The notes below the pieces were generated by a model. It was given only the letters and a program-made list of their open reading frames with translations. It made no database searches and was not told where the DNA came from. The translations under genes were made by a program, and so were the position numbers. Below are positions 1-5,863 of a stretch of 5,863 bases of DNA, one piece after another. How positions within the stretch are numbered: the first letter of the stretch is position 1; every line of letters begins with the position of its first letter. The DNA is from Coriobacteriales bacterium (GTDB lineage: Bacteria > Actinomycetota > Coriobacteriia > Coriobacteriales > QAMH01), in assembly GCA_024408695.1 (NCBI GenBank), contig JAKSUU010000072.1, forward strand, positions 1 through 5,863. Direction: 5' to 3'.

Positions 1-694
1 AAATCCTAAAGGCTGGCGTCAAGGAACCGCTAATCCTTATGCCGATTTCAATGATGTTTCTCGCTATAATTCTAGATATTCTGAATATGCAAATTCTAAG
101 GATGCAGAATGCGGGGCTCATGATTCTCAAAACGCAAGTTCAGACCCTAAAAGTAAATCCAAGAAAAAAAGGGGGCTTTTTGGAGCTTTAGGTGAACTTG
201 TTATTATTATTGCTGCTGCAATGTTATTTGCATTTTTGATTTGTAATTTTGTTATTCAGCCTTTTGTAATCCCTTCTGGATCTATGGAATCTACAATAAA
301 CATTTCGGATCGCGTTTTGGCAGAAAAAATTTCGTATCATTTTGGCAAGCCACAGCCTGGTCAAATAGTTACTTTTGTCGACCCTGATGACTCTTCAAGA
401 ATATTGATTAAACGATGTATAGCAACGCAGGGTCAAGAAGTTGATATTCGCAATAATAAATTATATATTGATGGCGTTGAACAGCATGAAGATTATACTC
501 ACGGTCTTCCAAATAAACAGCTTTTAGGTGGGGTTGAGTTTCCTTATACAGTTCCGCCAGATCATATTTTTGTGATGGGAGACAACAGAACAAATTCCCA
601 GGATAGTCGCTATTTTGGTGCTATTCCAATTAGTTCTGTTACGGGTCACGCCATTTGTATATATTGGCCACTCAATAGATTAGGTTCACTTTAG
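1..694 (+). CDS. lepB: Type I signal peptidase (5'-partial)
   Basis: Membrane-bound serine protease that removes signal peptides from exported proteins on the outer face of the cytoplasmic membrane. The frame is open from base 2 to the TAG at 692-694 and gives 230 residues. No in-frame ATG, GTG or TTG lies between base 2 and the ATG at 221, and that ATG falls inside the hydrophobic anchor, so the true start is left of the window. Visible order: about 53 polar residues rich in Asn, Ser, Tyr and Asp; a basic patch KKKR (54-57); one hydrophobic anchor (about 63-85); box B PSGSM with the nucleophile Ser94 (codon 281-283); the general base Lys137 in IKR (codon 410-412); box E GDNRTNSQDSR starting at Gly193. 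The Ser/Lys dyad is therefore intact. One anchor is the Gram-positive layout; E. coli LepB has two. It ends 12 nt before glyQ and probably shares its transcript. Family assignment is firm; the N-terminus is unknown. Confidence 0.96.
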   Translation, partial: NPKGWRQGTANPYADFNDVSRYNSRYSEYANSKDAECGAHDSQNASSDPKSKSKKKRGLFGALGELVIIIAAAMLFAFLICNFVIQPFVIPSGSMESTINISDRVLAEKISYHFGKPQPGQIVTFVDPDDSSRILIKRCIATQGQEVDIRNNKLYIDGVEQHEDYTHGLPNKQLLGGVEFPYTVPPDHIFVMGDNRTNSQDSRYFGAIPISSVTGHAICIYWPLNRLGSL

Positions 695-696
695 TT

Positions 697-701
697 AGGA
701 G
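697..701 (+). promoter_or_regulatory. Ribosome binding site of glyQ
   Basis: AGGAG lies 5 nt before the TTG at 707. It decides the glyQ start, because no ATG exists near the family's N-terminus. The site sits in the 12-nt gap after the signal peptidase stop. Confidence 0.85.
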
Positions 702-706
702 AAAAA

Positions 707-1630
707 TTGTCACTTACATTTCAAGAAATTATCTTAAAACTTCAAACTTATTGGGCAAAGCAGGGTTGCGTTATTTTACAGCCATATGATAGCGAAGTTG
801 GTGCTGGTACTTTTCATACAGCCACAACTTTGCGTAGCGTTGGTCCCCAAAAATGGGCAACTGCCTATGTTCAACCTTGCAGACGACCAGCAGATGGTCG
901 CTATGCTTCCAACCCTAATAGAATGCAACATTATTATCAATTTCAGGTTTTGATTAAACCGTCGCCAGATAACGTTCAGGATTTATATTTGGAATCGCTT
1001 CGCGAAATTGGAATTGAACCTCAAAAACATGATATTCGTTTTGTAGAAGATGACTGGGAAAGCCCAACCCTTGGTGCATGGGGGCTTGGTTGGGAAGTTT
1101 GGCTCAATGGCATGGAAGTTACACAATTTACATATTTTCAGCAGGTAGGTGGCATAGAGTGCAACCCAATTCCAGCCGAAATCACTTATGGTTTAGAGCG
1201 TCTTGCCATGTATATTCAAGGTGTAGATAGCGTATACGACCTTGTTTGGGCGAGAGGCGATGACGGTTCTAATTTTACTTATGGCGATGTTTTTTATGAA
1301 AATGAGCGTGAATTTAGCGCATACAATTTTGAACATGCAAATGTTGATATCATTTTAAAACGCTTTAACGATAACGAACTCGAATGCAACTATTTGTTAG
1401 ATCAAAATCTTCCTCTACCTGCTTATGATTGCGTTATGAAGTGCTCACATGCGTTTAATATTTTAGATGCTCGTGGGGCAATTTCTGCAACCGAGCGCGC
1501 ATCATATATTTTGCGTGTACGTAGCCTTGCCAAGGCATGTTGCGAATCTTATCTCGAAAACATAGTAGAAAAAGGTGGGGCTTATATACCTTCGCAAGAT
1601 GATGCTCACGATCAGAAAGCAGGTGCATAA
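707..1630 (+). CDS. glyQ: Glycyl-tRNA synthetase alpha subunit
   Basis: Catalytic alpha chain of the tetrameric (alpha2beta2) glycyl-tRNA synthetase, a cytoplasmic class II enzyme that activates glycine with ATP and charges tRNA-Gly together with GlyS. It has 307 residues, close to the roughly 300 usual for the family. Visible landmarks: W16-AKQGC and the Q25-P, EVGAGT, TFH segment near the N-terminus; motif 2 region [12 protein letters not shown] (55-66) with [13 protein letters not shown] (69-81); W117[15 protein letters not shown] with [13 protein letters not shown] (137-149); motif 3 region YGLERLAMY (161-169). The start is TTG at 707. The next in-frame ATG is codon 73, inside motif 2, so it cannot be the start, and AGGAG is correctly spaced before the TTG. 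The last 15 or so residues form a polar tail. The stop TAA shares its last base with the glyS ATG. A single-chain GlyRS is ruled out by the separate beta gene that follows. Confidence 0.98.
   Translation: MSLTFQEIILKLQTYWAKQGCVILQPYDSEVGAGTFHTATTLRSVGPQKWATAYVQPCRRPADGRYASNPNRMQHYYQFQVLIKPSPDNVQDLYLESLREIGIEPQKHDIRFVEDDWESPTLGAWGLGWEVWLNGMEVTQFTYFQQVGGIECNPIPAEITYGLERLAMYIQGVDSVYDLVWARGDDGSNFTYGDVFYENEREFSAYNFEHANVDIILKRFNDNELECNYLLDQNLPLPAYDCVMKCSHAFNILDARGAISATERASYILRVRSLAKACCESYLENIVEKGGAYIPSQDDAHDQKAGA
1621..1625 (+). promoter_or_regulatory. Ribosome binding site of glyS inside glyQ
   Basis: AGGTG overlaps the last glyQ codons, 4 nt before the glyS ATG at 1630. With the TAATG stop/start overlap (1628-1632), it suggests that ribosomes finishing glyQ restart on glyS, which would help balance the two subunits. 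Confidence 0.6.
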
Positions 1631-3702
1631 TGGCTAATACACTTATTTTTGAAATTGGTTGTGAAGAAATTCCATCTGCTGCTTTATATAACGCTACAAA
1701 GCAAGTAAAAACTGTAGCTCAAGAAAAGTTAGCCGTAGCTAACTTAGGTTACGTAGATGTAGAAACTTTTTCTACTCCTCGTCGTATTGTTTTGCAAGTT
1801 AAAGAGCTCGAAGAAAAAACTCAAGCTCAAAGCCTTGATTTTAAAGGTCCAGCTGCAAAAATTGCCTATGATGAAGATGGCAATCTAACAAAAGCTGCTC
1901 TAGGTTTTGCTAAATCAAAGGGTGCAAGTGCTGATGATTTAGAAGTCCGCGCAGATGAAAAAGGCACAGAATACATTTATGTTCATGTTGAAAAAGAAAG
2001 CATAGATGCTATTAGCTTGCTTGAGAAAATTTTGCCAGAAATTATTAAAGAAATCTCTTGGCCAAAAGCTCAAAGATGGCATGACTACAAAGAAACTTTT
2101 TCTCGTCCTGTCCGTTGGCTTTTAGCAATGCATGGCGATAAAGTTATTGAATTTGAATTTGCAAATGTCCAATCTAGTAATAAAAGTCAAGGTCACCGCT
2201 TAGTTGCAAATGAAGTTTTTGAACTTGATCATGCAGATAATTATTTTGCTCTCTGCGAAAAAATGTTTGTTGTTTGTGATGCACAAGCTCGTGCAAACTA
2301 CATTAAAGATGAGGTTGAACGCTTAGAAGGAGAACTTGGTCTTAAAGCTGATCTTCAAAAATCCACTTTTGCAGAGGTGGTAAATCTTGTTGAATATCCA
2401 ACGGTTTTAATTGGACATTTTGACGAAGAATTTTTGGATGTTCCACCAGAAATTATCACAGATGCTATGCTTGAGCATCAAAGATATTTTCCAATGTATA
2501 ATTTAGATGGCAGTCTGTCAAATGCTTTTATTATTGTTTCAAATGGAGCTCGTGAATACAACGACACAATAATTGATGGCAATGAACGTGTTGTTCGCGC
2601 ACGTTTGGCCGATGCTGCCTTTTTTGTGGATTGCGATCTTAAAATTTCTTTAGATGAATTTGCATCTCGTTTATCAAACGTAGTGTTCCACAAATCTCTT
2701 GGTAGCGTTGGCGATAAAATTGCTCGCATTAAAGATAATACAAACTTTATCTGTAAAAATGCCGATGTCAGCGATGCAGAATCAAAGGATGCCCAGCGAG
2801 GAGCTGCAATTTGCAAGGCTGATCTTGTAAGTGATGCTGTTGTAGAATTTCCATCTCTTCAGGGTATTATGGGCTTTCATTATGCAAATGCTGCAGGTGA
2901 GCCTGCAGATGTCGCAATAACAATTCGCGACCATTATAAGCCAAAATTTGCAGGGGATACACTTCCACAATGCAAGTCTGCAAGTATTGTTGCTTTAGCA
3001 GACAAAATGGATACAATAGCTGGTCTTTTTGCAGCTGATGAAGCTCCTACAGGCTCAAGTGACCCTTATGCTTTACGCCGTGGTGCAATTGGAATTATTA
3101 ATATTTGCTTAGATCAAATTGACGTTGATTTAAGTGCGCTAATTTACAACGCTCTTAAAAACTACGAAGGCAAATTTGAGTTTGACTTTAACGCAGTAAA
3201 TAAACAAATTGTCGAATTTTTCTCTGGTCGTCTTCGCGTTATCGCACAAGATAAAGGCTATGATGCAGATATCGTTGCTGCTGTTTTAGATAATGGCCAA
3301 ATACAGCCAAGTGCTTGTCTTGACCTTATTGGTGAGATTCAAAATCTTCGCAAAAATGACGCTGATAACTTTGAAAATCTTACAATTTCTTACAAAAGAG
3401 CTGCAAATCTAACAGATTTATCATTGGGCGAAGAGGTTGATAAAAGTTTAATGGGTGATGCAGAGAGCGCACTTTTTGATGCATCAATTAAAGCAAAAGA
3501 AGAAATCGCAAAAGCTCAAGCTAAAAAAGATTATAAGGCTGTAGTTGATTGCCTTGCTTCTTTACGCGGTCCAATTGATACATTCTTCGACGAAGTTATG
3601 GTTATGGATGAAGATGAAAGCAAAAAGCAAAATAATTTAAAGCTATTGAATGTCTTTTTGTCCGTATTTAGTGATCTTGCAAACTTTTCGCTAATTCAGT
3701 AA
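1630..3702 (+). CDS. glyS: Glycyl-tRNA synthetase beta subunit
   Basis: Beta chain of the two-subunit glycyl-tRNA synthetase. In this family it binds and positions tRNA-Gly while GlyQ holds the aminoacylation site. It has 690 residues, essentially the length of E. coli GlyS. Landmarks in order: EIGCEEIP (8-15) at the N-terminus; FSRPVRW (157-163); EYPTVLIGHFDEEFLDVPPE, then LEHQRYFPM (281-289); EFPSLQGIMG, then DHYKPKFAGDTLP (434-446); ALADKMDT (455-462); PTGSSDPYALRR (473-484); and the C-terminal anticodon-binding DALR-type region, with FFDEVMVMDED (652-662) and an ASN-rich helix to the end. All are in the expected order without gaps, so the gene looks intact. It starts at ATG 1630, overlapping the glyQ stop by 1 nt. 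Two short perfect hairpins lie inside the coding sequence (1726-1745 and 2891-2908), with no sign that they act as terminators. galE follows after 15 nt. Confidence 0.98.
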   Translation: MANTLIFEIGCEEIPSAALYNATKQVKTVAQEKLAVANLGYVDVETFSTPRRIVLQVKELEEKTQAQSLDFKGPAAKIAYDEDGNLTKAALGFAKSKGASADDLEVRADEKGTEYIYVHVEKESIDAISLLEKILPEIIKEISWPKAQRWHDYKETFSRPVRWLLAMHGDKVIEFEFANVQSSNKSQGHRLVANEVFELDHADNYFALCEKMFVVCDAQARANYIKDEVERLEGELGLKADLQKSTFAEVVNLVEYPTVLIGHFDEEFLDVPPEIITDAMLEHQRYFPMYNLDGSLSNAFIIVSNGAREYNDTIIDGNERVVRARLADAAFFVDCDLKISLDEFASRLSNVVFHKSLGSVGDKIARIKDNTNFICKNADVSDAESKDAQRGAAICKADLVSDAVVEFPSLQGIMGFHYANAAGEPADVAITIRDHYKPKFAGDTLPQCKSASIVALADKMDTIAGLFAADEAPTGSSDPYALRRGAIGIINICLDQIDVDLSALIYNALKNYEGKFEFDFNAVNKQIVEFFSGRLRVIAQDKGYDADIVAAVLDNGQIQPSACLDLIGEIQNLRKNDADNFENLTISYKRAANLTDLSLGEEVDKSLMGDAESALFDASIKAKEEIAKAQAKKDYKAVVDCLASLRGPIDTFFDEVMVMDEDESKKQNNLKLLNVFLSVFSDLANFSLIQ
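1726..1745 (+). repeat. Perfect 8-bp inverted repeat inside glyS
   Basis: AAGTTAGC, a CGTA loop, then GCTAACTT. The stem is perfect, and it covers glyS codons 33-39 (KLAVANL). No T-run follows, so it is not an intrinsic terminator. It may simply reflect codon choice; a role in mRNA folding near the glyS start is only a possibility. Confidence 0.4.
2891..2908 (+). repeat. GC-rich 7-bp inverted repeat inside glyS
   Basis: CTGCAGG, a TGAG loop, then CCTGCAG: a perfect stem that is GC-rich for such AT-rich DNA. It encodes part of the AAGEPAD loop between two conserved GlyS blocks. No T-run follows. Its function is unknown and it may be chance. Confidence 0.35.
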
Positions 3703-3704
3703 TT

Positions 3705-3708
3705 AGGA
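3705..3708 (+). promoter_or_regulatory. Ribosome binding site of galE
   Basis: AGGA lies 9 nt before the ATG at 3718, within the 15-nt glyS-galE gap. It gives galE its own initiation site, unlike the overlapped glyS start. Confidence 0.65.
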
Positions 3709-3717
3709 TTTAAGTTT

Positions 3718-4755
3718 ATGAAAATTTTAGTAACAGGCGGTTGCGGATATATTGGCTCGCATACAGTTGTAGAACTTATTGATGCAGGTCATAAAGTTTG
3801 TATTTTAGATAATTTATCTAATAGCTCATCATTGGTTTTAGATCGCATCGAGAAAATTACAGGAACAAAGCCAGAGTTTTTTAAAGGCGATATTAAATCC
3901 AAAGATGATCTTAATGATGTTTTTAATCTTGCTAACTTTGATTGTGTAATACACTTTGCAGGGCTTAAAGCAGTTGGCGAATCAGTCGAAAAACCGCTTG
4001 AATATTATGAAAATAATGTATGCGGCACCATAAATTTATTGCAAGCCATGCGCGAGCACAATTGCAACAATATTATCTTTTCTTCTTCTGCTACAGTTTA
4101 TGGAAGTCCAAAATCTAATCCTATTTTTGAAGATTTCCCAAAGCTAAAAGCAACAAATCCATATGGAGAAACAAAGTCGGTAATTGAAGATATTCTAATT
4201 GATAATGCTAAGGCAAACGCAAATTTTAATGCTGTCCTTTTGCGTTATTTTAATCCTATCGGCGCTCATAAAAGTGGACTTATAGGCGAAGATCCAAAGG
4301 GCATTCCTAACAATTTAATGCCATATATTACTCAGGTTGCTGTTGGCAAACTTGAAAGATTAGGCGTTTTTGGCAATGATTACAACACTGTGGATGGCAC
4401 AGGTGTTCGCGATTACATTCATGTTGTAGATTTAAGCTTGGGTCACCTTGCTTCTCTAAAGTGTTTTGACCTTGACAATAATCCTCAAATCGAAAAGTCA
4501 AATTGCCACATTTATAATTTGGGCACAGGAAAAGGAACAAGTGTTCTTGAGCTTGTAGACGCATTCGAAAGTGCCAATGATATCGAAATTCCTTACGAAA
4601 TTTGCCCCAGACGTGCAGGTGATATTGATGAGTGCTTTGCAAATTGTGATAAAGCGTTCAAAGAACTTGGCTGGAAAACCAAATTTAACATTGTAGATAT
4701 GGCAAATGATTCTTGGAATTGGCAAATTAATAATCCGCAAGGGTATCAGCTATAA
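3718..4755 (+). CDS. galE: UDP-glucose 4-epimerase
   Basis: Cytoplasmic NAD-dependent enzyme of the extended short-chain dehydrogenase family. It interconverts UDP-glucose and UDP-galactose for the Leloir pathway and for cell-surface glycans. It has 345 residues, against 338 in E. coli. Visible: the NAD-binding Rossmann motif TGGCGYIGS (6-14); HFAGLKAVGESV with the following NN block; Ser124 in SSSATVYG (122-129); the catalytic Tyr149 and Lys153 in NPYGETK (147-153); RYFNPIGAH; GTGVRDYIHVVDL; and the C-terminal RRAGDIDECFAN with SWNWQINNPQGY. Ser124, Tyr149 and Lys153 have the same numbers as in the E. coli enzyme. Cys306 (codon 4633-4635) aligns with E. coli Tyr299 and human Cys307, the residue that limits or permits UDP-N-acetylhexosamines, so dual specificity is inferred. 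No galK or galT is visible nearby, so the physiological role cannot be set from context. It lies 15 nt after glyS and 3 nt before the exporter. Confidence 0.97.
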   Translation: MKILVTGGCGYIGSHTVVELIDAGHKVCILDNLSNSSSLVLDRIEKITGTKPEFFKGDIKSKDDLNDVFNLANFDCVIHFAGLKAVGESVEKPLEYYENNVCGTINLLQAMREHNCNNIIFSSSATVYGSPKSNPIFEDFPKLKATNPYGETKSVIEDILIDNAKANANFNAVLLRYFNPIGAHKSGLIGEDPKGIPNNLMPYITQVAVGKLERLGVFGNDYNTVDGTGVRDYIHVVDLSLGHLASLKCFDLDNNPQIEKSNCHIYNLGTGKGTSVLELVDAFESANDIEIPYEICPRRAGDIDECFANCDKAFKELGWKTKFNIVDMANDSWNWQINNPQGYQL

Positions 4756-4758
4756 TCT

Positions 4759-5863
4759 ATGCTAAAACTTTATGGTAAATATTGCAAGGGGCTTTATGGC
4801 TTTGCAATCCTTTGTGTCGTATGCATTGCCTTATCAACTTTAGCTGAGCTTTTTATTCCAAAGTTGATGAGCGATATCGTTGATGATGCTATTATGCCAG
4901 GTCTTTTTGATGTCGCCATTCAAATTAGCATTTACATGTTTATTTTTGCAATACTTAGCGTTGCGTTTTCTGTCGCTTCTTCTTATTTATCTGCAAAGGT
5001 AACGCTTAGTTTTGGAAGAAATGTGCGGCAGTCAATTTACACGAAAGTTTGCGATTTTGCAATCGAAGATTTTAATAGCATTGGCACATCTTCTTTAATA
5101 ACTCGAACTACAAATGATGTTACTCAGTTAGAAAGATTTTTGTCAATGGTATTTGGGGTTTTTGTAAAAGCTCCTTGTATGCTCATTATCTCTGTTATCT
5201 TATGTTTTACAACTTCTCCTAAAATTTCATTAGTTGTTTTACTTGCAATTCCTTTTATTTGCATTGGGGTTTTTATTGTCATTAAGTTTTGCGTGCCACT
5301 TATGCGTTCTTTGCAATCAAAAATTGACGCTATAAACTTGGTATCACGTGAAAACCTAACAGGTGTTCGTGTTATTAGAGCATTTTGCAAGCAAGCATTC
5401 GAAACCCATAGATTCGACCTTGCAAATAAGGATTTAACCGATACAACTGTCAAGGTAACACGAATAATCGTTTCTATCATCCCACTTATTACTTTAATTT
5501 TAAATATTGTCATGATTGCGGTTGTTTGGAATGGTGCCGGTCTTATTAGTGCAGGTGAACTTGAGGTTGGCCAAATGATGGCAATCATTCAGTATTCTGC
5601 CATGTTGTTGATTTCGGTAATTTTGCTTTCTATGATTTTTATGTTATGGCCTCGTGCAATGGCTGCGTGCCTACGCATAAATGAAATTTTAGAAAAAGAG
5701 GTTTCTGTTAAAGATAACGATGCAAGTGATGATTCGCACATTAAAATCACGGGTCAATGCGTCCAAGGCGTACCCGTTGTTCAATTTAAAAATGTTAATT
5801 TTACTTATCCTACAGCTAAGCATAATTCTTTGTCAAACATCAATCTCGATTTTGAACTTGGTA
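4759..5863 (+). CDS. ABC exporter half-transporter (3'-partial)
   Basis: Membrane ATP-binding cassette exporter with the membrane domain first, of the MdlB/multidrug half-transporter type that works as a dimer. The frame runs open from ATG 4759 to the right edge (368 codons) with no stop. Hydrophobic segments sit at about residues 12-35, 54-77, 130-149, 153-176, 236-260 and 272-300, giving the usual six helices. Between helices 2 and 3 lies the typical cytoplasmic stretch with RTTNDVTQLERF. Between helices 4 and 5 is the ENLTGVRVIRAFCKQ block characteristic of these exporters. After the linker, VVQFKNVNFTYP begins the nucleotide-binding domain, with A-loop Tyr350. The window ends about ten residues before the expected Walker A, so ATPase motifs cannot be checked. 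The start follows the galE stop by 3 nt in the same frame, without a good Shine-Dalgarno (an AAGGG at 4739-4743 is too distant). The substrate is unknown. A partner half-transporter just downstream is common in this group, but that is only a guess here. Confidence 0.93.
   Translation, partial: MLKLYGKYCKGLYGFAILCVVCIALSTLAELFIPKLMSDIVDDAIMPGLFDVAIQISIYMFIFAILSVAFSVASSYLSAKVTLSFGRNVRQSIYTKVCDFAIEDFNSIGTSSLITRTTNDVTQLERFLSMVFGVFVKAPCMLIISVILCFTTSPKISLVVLLAIPFICIGVFIVIKFCVPLMRSLQSKIDAINLVSRENLTGVRVIRAFCKQAFETHRFDLANKDLTDTTVKVTRIIVSIIPLITLILNIVMIAVVWNGAGLISAGELEVGQMMAIIQYSAMLLISVILLSMIFMLWPRAMAACLRINEILEKEVSVKDNDASDDSHIKITGQCVQGVPVVQFKNVNFTYPTAKHNSLSNINLDFELG

Noticed and set aside
65..70. TATAAT inside the signal peptidase gene
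   Set aside because: There is no -35 element at 16-18 nt upstream, and it lies within coding sequence.
164..175. Programmed frameshift on the A-run of signal peptidase
   Set aside because: In the reading frame the heptamer reads A-AAA-AGG, not the slippery A-AAA-AAG, and the zero frame already gives the complete protein.
221..694. ATG 221 as the signal peptidase start
   Set aside because: It lies within the hydrophobic anchor, and the frame continues open to the left edge through a basic patch that normally precedes the anchor. The gene is longer.
2478..2816. 112-codon open frame on the minus strand
   Set aside because: It is antisense to conserved GlyS sequence and has no recognisable features; a shadow frame.
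2891..2908. GC-rich hairpin in glyS as a terminator
   Set aside because: No T-run follows, and conserved coding sequence continues for another 800 nt.
4328..4642. 104-codon open frame on the minus strand, rich in His, Gln and Cys
   Set aside because: It is antisense to conserved GalE motifs. Its odd composition follows from the complementary codons.
4751..4756. Perfect TATAAT as a promoter -10 for the exporter
   Set aside because: A transcript start would fall after the ATG at 4759, and the best -35 (TTAATA at 4727-4732) is weak with 18-nt spacing. Such strings are frequent in AT-rich DNA.
5124..5588. 154-codon open frame on the minus strand
   Set aside because: It lies wholly inside the exporter membrane domain, whose sense frame matches the family. 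The antisense frame shows no recognisable motif.

Overview
The window is a compact, wholly co-directional (+ strand) run of five protein genes: a type I signal peptidase (5' end outside the window), the two subunits of the alpha2beta2-type glycyl-tRNA synthetase (glyQ, glyS), a UDP-glucose 4-epimerase (galE), and the first part of an ABC exporter (3' end outside the window). Junctions are very tight: 12 nt between signal peptidase and glyQ, a 1-nt stop/start overlap between glyQ and glyS, 15 nt between glyS and galE, and 3 nt between galE and the exporter. There is no room for an internal intergenic promoter, terminator or RNA gene, so transcription as one operon is the simplest reading. No non-coding stretch exceeds about 15 nt.

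Organism: the DNA is clearly AT-rich, with a preference for A/T-ending codons. The signal peptidase has a single membrane anchor behind a long polar N-terminal tail. Glycyl-tRNA synthetase is the two-gene bacterial type, and initiation mostly uses ordinary Shine-Dalgarno sites. This fits a low-GC Gram-positive-like bacterium. A low-GC member of Bacillota or of the actinobacterial class Coriobacteriia is my tentative guess, based on protein flavour only. The exporter's membrane domain and several other proteins carry many cysteines, which would be compatible with anaerobic life but does not prove it.

Region by region: 1-694 is the signal peptidase, read in a frame open to the left edge. The ATG at 221 lies inside the membrane anchor and is not the start. 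Positions 707-1630 are glyQ, starting at TTG behind a strong AGGAG. Positions 1630-3702 are glyS, coupled to glyQ through TAATG. Positions 3718-4755 are galE with an intact catalytic dyad and a cysteine at the position that controls acceptance of N-acetylated sugars. Positions 4759-5863 are an ABC exporter half-transporter: six membrane helices and the beginning of the nucleotide-binding domain, cut a few residues before Walker A.

The genes do not form one obvious pathway. glyQ and glyS make a single enzyme. The signal peptidase and exporter act at the membrane. galE supplies nucleotide sugars for cell-surface polymers or galactose use. I found no previously undescribed system here. The points most worth checking are the predicted dual specificity of GalE, the unusual N-terminal tail of the signal peptidase, and the Shine-Dalgarno-less in-frame restart of the exporter gene directly behind the galE stop.
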